From contig CANJKZ010001024.1 in the NCBI GenBank assembly GCA_947471745.1, positions 69,501-133,500 of the forward strand: 64,000 nt of DNA. The letters run 5' to 3'. Shown piece by piece: positions 49,101-60,039 of this stretch. Position 1 is the stretch's first letter. Each line of letters starts with the position of its first letter. The DNA comes from Closterium sp. Naga37s-1 (lineage: Eukaryota; Streptophyta; Zygnematophyceae; Desmidiales; Closteriaceae). Under the pieces are notes generated by a model that saw only the letters and a list, made by a program, of their open reading frames with translations, did not search any database and was not told the origin of the DNA. The position numbers and the translations under genes were made by a program.

Positions 49101-52100
49101 TCAAGAGGTAAGCAAGTGAGGCCAAGTAGGCACAAGACCTAGCATAGTACAGAAACGCTGATGATCACAAGGCTGAAGTGCCTTGGTGAAGATATCAGCA
49201 GTGTTGGCCTGAGAGGCCACGTAAGCAAGGCGCAGCTGACCACGCTGCTGCAGCTCACGAGCAAGGAAGTAGCGAAGAGAAATGTGCTTCGTTCTGTGCT
49301 CCAGTCTGTGCTCCCGACACAAGGCCAGCATGGCCTTGTTGTCTACGAACAGACTGGAGGAGAACGAGGCTGCTCTCCCAGGTCAGTCAGCAGGTAGGTG
49401 AGCCAGCGTAACTCCTGTGCAGCCATGGCCCCTGCGTAGATCTCAGCCTCACAACTGGAGCTGAGAACAGAAGACGAGCGGGTAGACCGCCACGAAACAG
49501 AACCGGAACCAAGGCTGAAGGTGTAACCCTGTGACAACCGCTGAGTAGCCAGGTCGTCAACCCAAGACGCGTCTGCGTGACCAGTGAGTACCACTGGACT
49601 GCGCCCTCCAAGCACGAGCCCCATGCCCGACGTACTGCACAAGTAGCGCAACACCCTCTTCGCGGCAGCCATGTGCTCTGGTCGGTGTCTCCCAGGAGCA
49701 ACATAGCGTGCCAAGATGCTAAGAGGGTATGCCAGGTCAGGTCGAGTGCAGGTCATCAGGTACATGAGGCAGCCAACAAGCTCTGGGTACGGGCCACTCG
49801 GCTCTACGGACTCATCCGAAGGCAGAGCTGAGAGCGAGTGGCGAGTAGACAGAGGAGTGGTCTGAGGCGAGGAGTACGTGAAGTCGAAGCGCTGAAGGAC
49901 CTGCTGCACCATGTGTGACTGAGTCAGAGTAATGGTGCGCCGTGCTCTGTCCCGGGTGATCTGCAAGCCAAGATAGCTGCGCAGTTCACCCAGGTCTGTG
50001 CACGTATGTCTCTTCTGCAGCTCAGACTTCACGTGGGCGAGTCCAGCAGTGTCAGCTGTAGCAAACACCAAGTCGTCGACGTACACGAGGATGTAGAACG
50101 GCGGCAGCAAAGTGTCGGTGCGCAGAAACAGCGACGGGTCAGCAGTAGAAGGAGCAAACCCAAGAGCCGCAAGCGTAGTCCTCAGTGTGTCGTGCCACTC
50201 ACGGGGCGCCTGGCGGAGACCGTAGACTGGCCGCCTGAGGCTCCACTGGGTACCAGGAGGAAACGACCCAGTGAAGCCAGGTGGGCGGCGCAGCCAGATC
50301 TCCTCGTGCATGCTGCCCTGTAGGAAAGCAGTGCTGAAGTCAAGAGAGTGAAGCTCGTAGTCACGCTGAGCAGCGACGTGCAGCAGAACCCGAAGAGTGG
50401 TCATCTTCGGGGTCGGGGAGAAGGTCTGAAAATAGTCAACACCCTGCCGCTGTCTGAAGCCTCGAGCCACGTAACGCGCCTTGAAGACAGGCGGAGAACC
50501 CGGCGGCCGCTTCACCCTGAAAATCCACATGCCACTGACGATGTTCGCCCCAGGTGGGGGAACCTCGTCGACGTAGGTGCCTGTGGACTTCCAGGAAGCC
50601 ATCTCTGCGTCCATGGCTGACTGCCACTGAGAGGAGTAGGGACCCTCTATCGCCTCTGCGTAAGAGCGCGGGGTCGGGATGTCTGGTGCATCCGGGTCTC
50701 CCTCAGGGGTAAGCAGCATGGACACGAGATGAGGTAAAGCAGCAGCAAAACACTGGAACTCCTCCTGCCTGTCCTCAAGGACGTCCGTGCTAAGAGCACA
50801 CTCACCCCCGACGGACGGAGGACAGACAGACTCAGACTCAGCAACAAGACTAGCGGCGTAGTCTAGACGACAGTGAGCAGCGAAGTCGACAAGCTGAGCA
50901 ACTAAGGCAGACGCAGCAGTGGACTCAAAGGAAGGGTCAGTGACAGCAATGGCAAGGAGACGAGCGACAGTGGGACTGGCAGCACGAAGAGAGTCAGACT
51001 CCGGGTCAGCAAGAGCAGGAAGAGAGGACTCTGGAGGAGACGGCAAAGGGACACGCTGCGGCGCAGTGGAAGGACGCAGTGCCATCTGATGCGTGCCCGG
51101 GACCGCAGGAGGACGCTGACGTGGAACACGACGACTAGTGCGAGCAGTACGAACAGGTGACGCAAGACGCGACTCAGGCTCACGACGCTCAGCAAGACCT
51201 CCAGTAGGACCAGTGTAGGGAGAAGGAGCAGGGAGAGGGGAGGCCAGCTGTAACTGTGACTCGGACTGGACAGGCGGTGGACACTCTAAGGAAGGAGCAG
51301 GACCAGAAGAAGGCGGAAGACCAAGAACCTGCTCAAGGAGCGGAACGAAGTACGGCCGCGGCCGTGCAGCACCTCCAGAACCAGGGACAACAACCCCCAG
51401 CGTCAGCTCCAACTCCAGCAGCACCACCAGCACCAGTAGTACCTCCAGCAGCTCCAGGAGCGCCAACTCCAGCACCCTCAGGAGCACCGGCTCCAGCAGC
51501 ACCTCCAGCTCCAGTACCTCCAGCAGCTCCAGCTCCAGCAGGACCACCGGCAGACGCAGCAGCTCCGGCTCCTGTACCTCAGTAGCACCTACTCCAGCAG
51601 CACCGCTAGCTCCAGCTCCACCAGTAGCTCCAGCACCAGTAGCACCACCAGGCCCAGCAGCTCCAGTACCTCCAGTACGAGCACCTCCGGGACCCGTGGC
51701 TCCAGCACCCCCAGCAGAAGCAGAACCTCCAGCACCAGCAGCACCTCCAGCACCAGCAGCACGGCTCCAGCGCCGAGCAAACCACTCGCGCAGCTCCTGT
51801 GGAGAGGGTAGCTCCTGCCGGGACAAAGCACTCGAAGGACCACCAGGTCCAGCACCGGCAGGTACCGCACCCCCACTCTCAGCAACCCCTGGCTCAGCAC
51901 CCCCAGACCCAGCATCCCCTGGCTCCGCACGCTCAGGCTCAGCACCCCCATACCCAGCACCCCCAGGCACCACACTCTCAGGCTCAGTACCCCCAGGCCC
52001 AGCACCTCCAGGCTCCGCACGCTCAGGCTCAGCACCCCCAGACGCACCAGAGTCAACAGCTACCTCGACAGGCTCGACTGCATCTACCTGGGACACACCT

Positions 52101-52636
52101 GAGGGGGCAGGACCCTGAGGGGGGAGGGGGTCTACCGGGGGGGGACCGGGGGTGAGGAAGAGCGGCGGGGGGGGGAGGGGGGCAGCGCGGTAGGGGAAGA
52201 GACGGTAGTACGGAACCGACTCGTCAAACTTGACGTCCTGGGAGGACAGAACACGACGCGAGGTGGGGTGGTAAAACTGCCAACCAGGCGCGTCAGGGGG
52301 AAAGCCGAGGAAGACGCAAGGAACAGCACGGGAGGACAGCTTGTCCGCAGACAAGACTCGGACGAAAGCTCGAGATCCCCAGACACGGAACGCAGACGCA
52401 TCACCAACCTTCCCCGTCCACCGCAGAGTAGGGGAGGTCTCCGGTAGGGAGACCTGGGGCTGAAGGTTGATCTGATGCGCCGCGTACTGAACCGCGAACG
52501 GCCACAGAAAATGGGGAGCAGCCGCATGGATCATGGACGTACGAGCGACATCCATGACCATGCCAATGCGGCGCTCAGCAATCCCATTTTGCTGTGGAGA
52601 GGCCGGAAGCGTGAACGTCTGGCGGATGCCCTCCAC
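49101..52636 (-). pseudogene. integrase C-terminal part, RT and RNase H of K
   Basis: 1097 residues are open from about 52636 to 49343. Blocks: GIRQTFTLPASPQQNGIAERRIG, RAFVRVLSADKLSS, Glu/Gly repeats, REWFARR-type block, a linker that switches between Gly/Ala and Leu/Glu reading, then the RT (FKARYVARGFRQRQG, SLDFSTAFLQG, YVDDLVF intact, KRHTCTDLGELRSYLGL) and RNase H (HADASWVDDLATQRLS, EAEIYAGA). One base is missing near 49345 (CCAGTCTGTTCG against CCAGTTCTGTACG in G), which breaks the frame before the last RNase H aspartate. The rest (LALCREHRLEHRTKH to the stop at 49101) follows in another frame. Confidence 0.85.
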
Positions 52637-52639
52637 ACG

Positions 52640-53826
52640 ACAGAAGGCTCGCAGAAGGTCGGAGGAAAACTCTCCACCTCTGTCGGAGTGCAGACACAGA
52701 ACAGGAAAGTCCGAGCCAAAACGCTCTCTGAGCTGGAGACGAGCAACGCGGATCTAGTCGATCAACACCTCAGTGACCTCATCCTTGCGGCGCAAGGGGA
52801 AGACTGTGGTGTAACGCGAGTAGTCGTCAACCACCAGCAGGAAGTAACGCTCGTGACCCTGTCCACGGACGCGGGCTGGGCCCCACACGTCCATGTGGAG
52901 AGTCTGCAGCGGAGCCTCTGTCGGGGGAAACTCGGAGGAGTGAGGGGCGGCGCGCTGCCGCCCCTCGACGCAGGGAACGCAGGTAGGGGCAGGCCCTGGG
53001 GGAAGGGGAGGGAGGGATCGGGGAAGACCAGAGACAAGGACATGGGAGGCCATGCCTCGGAGACGAGGCAAGGAGGGGTGACCAAGGCGGTGGTGCCAAA
53101 GGAGGGTCTGGTGGGACAGGAGGCGACACGAGCAGGGGGCAGACTCAGGACCTGACCGAGACGCTGCAGCAAACACCTGACTCGACGCAGCAACCGGAGG
53201 AGACTCTGTGGTCAGTGTGTACAGGCTCGACCCCGGTCGACGGGTAAACGTGGCCAAGTGGCGGCCCGTCTGAGCACACGTGCAGTGGGTCACTCGCTGA
53301 CTCGCAGGAGTGAACTGGTCAACCCCGCCATCCTGAAGGTCAGCACCACTCACCAAGTTCGTAGAGAACGAGGGGAGGTAGAGACCGGACAGGGAGCCAT
53401 ACGGGGCCGCCGGACACGGGAGGACAGTGGAGTAGTGGGCAAGGACAGGACCCCCAGAGGGGTCTGCCAGGGAGACCGCAACCGGCCGACTGAGCGGCGT
53501 AAGAGTGGTGCGGTCTCGAAAGAAGGAGCGGGAAGCACTCGAGTCGAGGGTGAAGGTGTGCAAAACCTGAGCCGACGCAGTACCTGAGAGAGCAGACTCA
53601 TCAGCACCTGGAGCAGCAGACTCACTAGCACCTAGAGCAGCAGCCTCAATGCACGGGTCAGGCGGAACACACACGTAACAGTCACCCTCAGCACTAATAG
53701 ACACAGCATATATGGCAGCAAGAATAGCATCAAAGTCAAGATCAAAGATAGCTACACCCGACCTGAGCAGATCACCCCAGCGAGGGATCTCAGTGGCGTC
53801 AGGGAACTGGGTACGCCAGGCGTCTG
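52640..53826 (-). pseudogene. protease and integrase N-terminal part of K
   Basis: Minus strand. YAISIS/AEGDCY and PPDPCIEAAALGAS, protease box DSSAS (glycine of DSG lost), pre-integrase LLWHHRLGHPSLPRLRGM and CVPCVEGRQ, integrase MDVWGPA and VVDDYSRYT. A TAG after EVLID ends the frame at 52754. The following LHSDRGGEF block (about 52680) is still readable. Its product would mature gag-pol and start integration; this copy is broken. Confidence 0.8.
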
Positions 53827-54987
53827 TCAGGCGGCCGAAGCAGCGCTGGGTGGCGTGCAGGCCGCCACACTGCTCTCCAGTGCGGTCGCCGGTGCGCAGG
53901 ACGTAGGCACAGGGACCAGCACCCCCAGACCCCTGGCGCCCTGCGTACCACTCACGAAGCTGCTGGGGCGACGGGGTCTCACGTGCTCCTGGGGTCCCCG
54001 CTGCACAGTACCGCCTCGACCAGCTCCACCTCCACCACTACCACCTTCGCCGCCTCCACCCCAGCCGCCACCGCTACCGCCGCCTCCACCTCCACCGCTG
54101 CCACCGAAGCCCCCACCTCTGCCACCACCCCCACCCCCACCCCCTCCTCCGCCTCCACCGCCACTACCTCCTCCCCCGCCACCTCCTCCAGCGCCCTTGC
54201 CCCGCTTGCCCTTGCCGTTGCGGCGCCTCTCGCTAGGAGCAGACGCAGCGCTGACCGACTCGGTGCCAACAAGGTCGACAGCAGCAGCAGAGGCAACGGA
54301 GGGCAAAAGAGGAACGGGGGAGCACCCCTCAAAGAAAGGGGTACGGGGGTCACCACGAGAGGCTCCTACAGCGGTAATACTAGTCTCTGCTGCAAGGAGG
54401 CGCTCCTCGAGGAGGTCAACGGTGAGTGTGGTAGGGCAAAGAGAGAGGAAGTGGTCCCTGACCGAGCGAAGGGTGTCAGGGAGCCGGGTGACTAGGTAGT
54501 AGAGGGTGATGTACATGGGGGGGGGGTTCTTGGCGCAGAACTCAGCAGGAAGCGCAGCGCGGTAGCGGGTGTCACTAGTGCGGAGGTGCGTAATGAGATC
54601 AGCGACTGTGGCAAAAGCGGCGAGGACAGGGAACAGGTACGGTAGCATGAGGCTGCTAAGAGCAGCAGTGGCAGGGGAAGAGTAGCGTGCAACTACAGCG
54701 TCGTACAGAGTCTTAGCACTCTTGTACTGACTAAAGTGCGCGCGCTCAGTAGACGGTAGGTGACTACGCACAGCAAGGCGGGCAGCAGCATCGCGCGTGG
54801 TCCACTGCGAGCGAACAGTACTGTCAGCATCAGCAGCAGGGGCAGTAGAGGCGCCAGACGTGAGATCGAACAGTGAGAGACCATCCTTGCTATCGCACTG
54901 TAGGAAAAGCTGCAGATCATCTAGCCAGACCTCGAAGTCAACCGCTCGACCATCAGCATCAAAGGTAAGAACACTGGGACTAGCCAT
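53827..54987 (-). pseudogene. gag of K
   Basis: Starts at 54987 (MASPSVLTFDADGRA). N-terminal gag domain, C10 run, MYITLYYLVTRLPDT, RDHFLSLCP, a Gly-rich stretch (about 54000-54210). A deletion with frameshift after GTVQRG (about 53990) removes the expected QRQQQ segment. In the other frame the zinc cluster C-x13-C-x3-H-x4-C is kept (CAYVLRTG, CGGLH, RCF near 53840-53915). Confidence 0.8.
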
Positions 54988-55754
54988 GACAGGAGCAGCA
55001 GCAGGCTAGCAGCAGCAGCAGTGTAACTCGGCAAAAACGACGCGGCTAGGCAGGGCGGCGTGGCTCGGCGGCGCGGCTCGGCAGGGCGGTGCGGCTTGGC
55101 AGCGCGGCTCGGCTCAGCGGTGCGCTTACCAGGGACAAGGCCGGGGCAGGGCCGGGGGAGGACCGGGGCAGGGCTGCGACAGGTCCGGGGCAGGGCCGGG
55201 GCCTGGCCGCGAAAGATCCGGGGCCGGGCCGGGGCAGGGCTGCGACAGGTCCGGGGCAGGGCCGGGGCAGAGCCGGGGCAGGGCCGGGGTAGGGCCAGAG
55301 CAGGGCCGGGACAGGGCCGGGGCGAGGCCGCGACAGGTCCGGGACAGAGCCGCGACAGGGTCGGGGCAGGTCCGGGACAGGGCCGCGACAGGGCCGGGGC
55401 TGGGCCGGGGCAGGGCCGGGGCCGGGCCACGACAAGTGACGGGGGGGGGGGGGCAGGGCGGGGCCGCGACGGGGTCGCAATGGGCGACGGGGCAGGGCCA
55501 GGGTGGGGCCGCGACGGGGTCGCAATGGGCGACGGGGCAGGGCCGGGGCAGCGCCGCGAGAGGGCCGCGACTGGGCGGCTTCGGGCGACGGGGCAGGACC
55601 GGGGCGGGGTCGCAACGGGGCCTCAAAGGGGGGGCGCTAACAGGCCGCAAAGGGGCCGCGTAGGGCAGAAAAGGCCACTAAGGGGCCGCAAAGGGGCCGC
55701 GTAGGGCAGAGCGCAAAGCGCGCTTCGGGCAGGTAGGTAAAAAAAAAAATTGAC
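54988..55754 (-). repeat. GC-rich leader of K
   Basis: GGGCCGGGGCAGGGC and GACGGGGCAGGGCCGG repeats. A K-specific unit; no gene. Confidence 0.75.
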
Positions 55755-55804
55755 GGTGGGCCCTTAGGAAGGAACGGTCCCAGTAGGGAACCCGCTCTAT
55801 ACCA
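55755..55804 (-). other. PBS and leader hairpin module of K
   Basis: Minus strand: TGGTATAGAGC, arms GGTTCCC and GGGACC, pyrimidine tract TTCCTTCCT, GGGCCCACC. Confidence 0.75.
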
Positions 55805-55932
55805 TGTGAAGAAATAGGAATGAATGATTGACTAGAAAATGAGTTGGGTACAAATATGAAACCCTATGAAACTGTACCCCATAGTGTCTACCCCACTACA
55901 GCCTAGACAGGCTATATGATTAATGTTTGACA
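55805..55932 (-). repeat. 5' LTR of K
   Basis: 128 bp, two differences from the other K LTR; followed by CAAAT. Confidence 0.9.
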
Positions 55933-55937
55933 CAAAT

Positions 55938-56588
55938 CACTGCATACCTGGTGGGCACTGCGTGCTTGGAGTGCACATTTCCGCATACTTGGAGTGCACA
56001 GGATACTTGAAGTGCGCATACTTGGAGTCGACATGCGCAACCCTCAAGCTAATGGAGTTCGGCAACTCCTACTGCTCTTGTGCGTCAGCTGGAGTTTGGG
56101 GGGGAGAAACACAGGACATTATGAGTGAAGTCCAAGGAGACTTGGCATCATCCTTTGGCGTGCATTAAAGACTTGCACAAATTTTTGTCATCACAACACA
56201 CGGCACGGGGAGAAAGGCAAGGTTTACGGAGAAAGCCAGGGGGAGAAAGGCTCACGAAGATGCAACAGGCACGGATAGGAAAATGCTGTAGCAGACGCGC
56301 ACCAGGTCGTCAGCCGTTGACGAACGCCAGGTCGTCGCTTCTACCGTGCGAAGTGTGCGCATGCCAATGCAGATCTGCGCCAGCCGCACGCCATACGTTG
56401 TCCACTACCGCTTCGCGTCATCGGCAACTGCAGTCGTCGCAGACGCGCATCCGCTGCGGTTTGGCGGCATCGCACAGCAGGCGTGCGATATAGACAGTAG
56501 GGTGACAATCAGGCCCCACGATATTAGGGCAAAACATCCTGATTACCCTGATTTCAGGATGCAGTTTTGAATTTGCCCCGTAAACCCA
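55938..56588 (+). other. sequence between K and L (tail of E or host DNA)
   Basis: Begins with several CATACTTGGAGTGCACA-like repeats (55945-56030) as in other E pieces. From about 56170 the character changes: non-repetitive, moderately GC-rich, with a frame (56346-56570, RTPYVVHYRFASSA) that I do not recognise. No LTR end is found; the last bases CCCA join directly to the PBS of L. Confidence 0.4.
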
Positions 56589-56636
56589 TGGTTTCAGAGC
56601 AGGTCCCTTCTAGGACCGATTTTTTTAGGGCCCACC
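56589..56636 (+). other. PBS and leader hairpin module of L
   Basis: TGGTTTCAGAGC, GGTCC and AGGACC arms, T7 tract, GGGCCCACC. Confidence 0.8.
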
Positions 56637-57374
56637 ACAGAGCGCTGCCCCACTAGCTACCCTGCCGCCCTACCCTAACTGCCGCGCCGCCCTACTGGTC
56701 GTTGTACCGCACTTAGCTGCCCGCGCGCCGCCCTTGGCAGCCCGTCGCGCCGCCCTTTGCAGCCCGCGCACCGCCTTTAGCAGCCCCAGCGCCGCCCCTG
56801 CAGCCCGCTCGCCGCCCCTGCAGCCCGTGAGCCGCCCCTGCAGCCCGCGCGCAGCCTTTAGCCGCCCGCGCGCCGTCCCTGCAGCCCGCTCGCCGCTCCT
56901 GCAGCCCGCGAGCCACCCCTGCAGCCCGCTCGCCGCCCGTTTGCGGCCCGCTCGCCGCCCCTTGCAGCCCGCGCGCCGCCCCTTGCAGCCCGCGCGACGC
57001 CCTCTCGCAGCCCGCTCGCCGCCCTTTTGCAGCCCGCTCGCTGCCCCTTGCAGCCTGCGCGTCGCCCTTTGCACCCGTGCGCCGCCCTGCTTGCGTCGCC
57101 CTGCTTGCGCCGTCCTGCTGCCCTGCTTATGCCAACCTGCTTGCGCCGCCCGGCTTGCGCCACCCGGCTGCTGCCTGCCCTGCTGCGCACAGCCCTACTG
57201 GCCGGCGCCCTCCTGCCCGGGCCACCCTGCTGCTGCCCGCCCTGCTGTGCGCCGCCCTGGTGGCCGCCCTAGCAGTGCGCCGCCCTGCCCTGCCCTGCGC
57301 GCTTCCCTAGTTCTCGCGCGCCGCCCTGCCTGCGTGCTGCTCTGCTGGTCACGCGCCACCCTGCTCTGCCCGCT
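56637..57374 (+). repeat. GC-rich leader of L
   Basis: CCCTGCAGCCCGCTCGCCG repeats, the same unit as the leader of D (reverse there), then CGCCCTGCTGC repeats as in B. It thus combines both types. Confidence 0.75.
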
Positions 57375-58890
57375 ATGGCTTCTCTCATTGTACTCACCTT
57401 CGATCATGAGGGCCGTCCGATCCAGTTCGATGCGTGGCTCGACGACTTACAGCTGTACCTACTGAGTGATTCTAGAGACAGCATTTTGTTGTTTGACCAT
57501 ACGTCTGGAGCCTCTCTCGCCCCTCCCGCCACAGCTGACATTGCGACTTGCTCACAGTGGCTTACCCGTGATGCTGCTGCTCACTTAGCCATTCGCAACC
57601 ACCTGCCGTTAGCCGAACGCACTCACTTTGGCCAGCACAAGACTGCTAAAGCCCTGTACAACGCTGTAGTCGCTCGTTACTCCTCCCATGCCACTGCTGC
57701 TCTAGGCCGCCTTATACTGCCCTACCTTTTTCCCCAGCTGTCCGCCTTTGCCACAGCCGAGGACCTCGTTACCCACCTCCGCACTAGCGACGCTCGCTAC
57801 CGCGCTGCCCTTCCTTGACAGGAACCCGCCCCCGATGTACATCTCTACTTCATAGTCACTCGCCTCCCTGACTCTCTTCGCGCTGTCAGGGACCACTGTC
57901 TCGCACTTGACCCCACAGACCTCACTGTCAACCTGCTCGAGAAGAACCTCCTTGCAGCTGAGACTAGCGTAGTCGCTGTAGGTGCTGCTCGTGGCACTCC
58001 TCGCACACCTTTCTTTGAGGGGTGTTCCCCCTCCCCCCTTGCCCCCTCCTACGCTTCTGCTGCTGCTGTTGACGTCCTTGGTGCTGAGGATGTTGCGGCT
58101 GCTTCTGCTCTTAGTGGGAGGCGCCGCAGCAGCAAGGGCGAGGGTGGTAGGAGTGGTGGCAATGGCAACGGAGGTGGTGGTGGTGGCGGCAGTGGAGGTG
58201 GTGGAGGTAGCGGAGGTGGTGGCAACAGTGGGAGTGGTGGCGGGGGTGGGGGCTTTGGTGGCGGTCGTGGTGGCAGCGGTGGGGGTGGCGGTAGTGGCGG
58301 CAGTGGGAGTGGTGGCAGTCGGGGTGGAGCTGTTCAGAGGGGAGGTTCTGGCGGTGGCCAGAGGCAGCAGGAGCAGCGTCCGAGCAAAACCCCTTCGCCC
58401 CAACAGCATCATGAGTGGTTTGCTCAGTGTGGGGGGTCTGGGGGTAGTGTTCGCTGCCCGTTTGTCATTCGCACGGGTGACCGTGCTGGCCAGACATGCG
58501 GGAAGTTTCACTCTCAGCACCGCTGCTTCTCCCGCCTAGACGATGCTTTGCACGCAGAGTTTGGTGACGAGGCTGAGCGCCCCTGCTGGGCAGAGCTGCT
58601 TAGGTCTCGGGTTGATATCTTTGCTCTTGACTATTATGCTATCCTTGCTGCCATGTATGCCTTGTCTGTTAGTGCTGAGGGTGACTGTTACCAGTGTGTG
58701 CCGCCTGACCCAGGTATAGAGGCTGCTGCTCTAGGTGCTAGTGAGTCTGCTCTCCCTGGTACTACGCCTGCTGAGGCCTTGCACACCTTTACGCTTGACT
58801 CAGGTGCTTTCCGCTGTTTCTTTCGCGACAATACCACCCTCACTCCTCTCTCTGCACCTGTACCAGTCAGACTGGCTGACCCCTCAAGGG
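57375..58890 (+). pseudogene. gag and protease start of L
   Basis: MASLIVLTFDHEGRP at 57375. The frame stops at 57818 because about 10 bp are missing before the DRN block; a small deletion also removes bases after MYI. Further on gag is readable in another frame: RDHCLALDP, a Gly/Ser stretch, C-x13-C-x3-H-x4-C (CPFVIRTG, CGKFH, RCF near 58459-58530), and protease box DSGAF. A one-base insertion in a G-run near 58887 moves the frame again. Confidence 0.8.
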
Positions 58891-60039
58891 GGCCCAGCTC
58901 TTGCCCGTTCCTCCACTGTTCTCCCATGTCCGGCGGTTCCGTCCGGCTCACTGTTAGGTCTTCACCTCCCCTCGTTCTCTATGAACTTGGTGAGTACAGC
59001 TGCCCTCCATAATGCGATGGTCACTACCACCACTCCCGGGGGTAAGCTTGTGTCGATCTGCACGTGTACACGGACGGGCCGTCACCTGGCCACGTTCACC
59101 CGTTGGCCTGGTTCAAGTCTGTACACACTGGCTACCGAGCCTCCTCAGGTAGCTGCGTCTGCCCAGGTGTCCGCGTCAAGTCCGGTAGCACCCCCCTGCT
59201 CGTGTCGCCTCCTGTCGCACCAGACTCTCCTGTGGCACCAGCGCCTGGGTCACCCCTCCCTGCCACGCCTTCATGGCATGCACTCCCGCCTCCTTATTTC
59301 TGGTCTTCCCAGGTCTCTGCCTCCCCTCCCGCCCTTGCCTGCCCTGCAATGCCATCCTTGCGTCGAGGGGTGGCAGTGCGCCGCTCCTCACTCCTCCTCG
59401 TTTCCCCCGACGGCTGCTCCCCTGCAGACTCTCCACATGGACGTGTGGGGCTCAGCCCGTGTTAGTGGACAGGACCGCGAGCGCTACTTTGTGCTGGTTG
59501 TTGATGACTACACGCGTTATACCACGGTCTTCCTCTTGCACAGCAAGGGTGAGGTCATTGATGTCTTGATCCCTTGGATCCGCACGGTCCGTCTCCAGCT
59601 CCGCGAGCGGTTCGGCCAGGATCTTCCTGTCCTGTGTCTGCACTCTGACAGAGGTGGTGAGTTCTCCTCCAACCTCTTGAGGGACTTTTGTCGTGGGGAG
59701 GGCATCCTCCAGACGTTCACGCTTCCGGACTCACCTCAGCAAAATGGGATTGCTGAGCGCCGCATTGGGTTAGTCATGGAGGTGGCTCGTACCTCCATGA
59801 TCCGTGCGGCTGCTCCCCATTTTCTGTGGCCGTTTGCGGTCCGGTACGCTGCGCATCAGCTCAACCTCTGGCCTCGTGTCTCCTTGCCGGAGACCTCGCC
59901 TACACTGCGCTGGACGGGGAAGGTTGGTGATGCGTCGGTATCCCGGGTCTGGGGCTCTCGTGCCTTTGTTCGCGATACTTCCGCTGACAAGCTCTCCTCC
60001 TGCGTCTTTCCCTGCGTCTTCCTTGGCTTTCCCCCCTGA
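58891..60039 (+). pseudogene. pre-integrase and integrase of L
   Basis: Open in one frame to 60039: LLWHQRLGHPSLPRLHGM, CHPCVEGWQ, integrase catalytic blocks MDVWGSARV, LHSDRGGEF and NGIAERRIG all retained, then RAFVRDTSADKLSS. It ends by a shift in the C-run before DALGWQFYHP, which follows in another frame. This is the best integrase among the plus-strand old copies. Confidence 0.85.

Larger units (their letters stand above)
48785..55932 (-). mobile_element. copia element K
   Basis: LTRs 48785-48912 and 55805-55932 (128 bp each, two differences), target duplication CAAAT (48780-48784, 55933-55937). Complete minus-strand order: leader, gag, protease, integrase, linker, RT, RNase H. The LTR is related to G/H but distinct. 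Several frame lesions; the RT catalytic box is intact. Confidence 0.9.
18731..56588 (+). mobile_element. ancient copia element E (scaffold of nested insertions)
   Basis: Pieces of E are 18731-18901, 19434-19533, 22834-25270, 34964-35617, 48372-48784 and 55938-56588. Evidence for continuity is that removing G (TSD CGCAC) joins AAAGGGAGCGCAC to ATCAATACC in frame (KKGAH then INTFANGD), and removing H (TSD CGGGC) keeps the same frame (CATTG then VPSADD). E has its own LTR, a perfect iMet PBS, and a gag with a classical zinc knuckle, so it is a different copia lineage from B-L. Integrase and RT are not seen, and the 3' LTR is not found; the right limit is uncertain. Confidence 0.65.
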
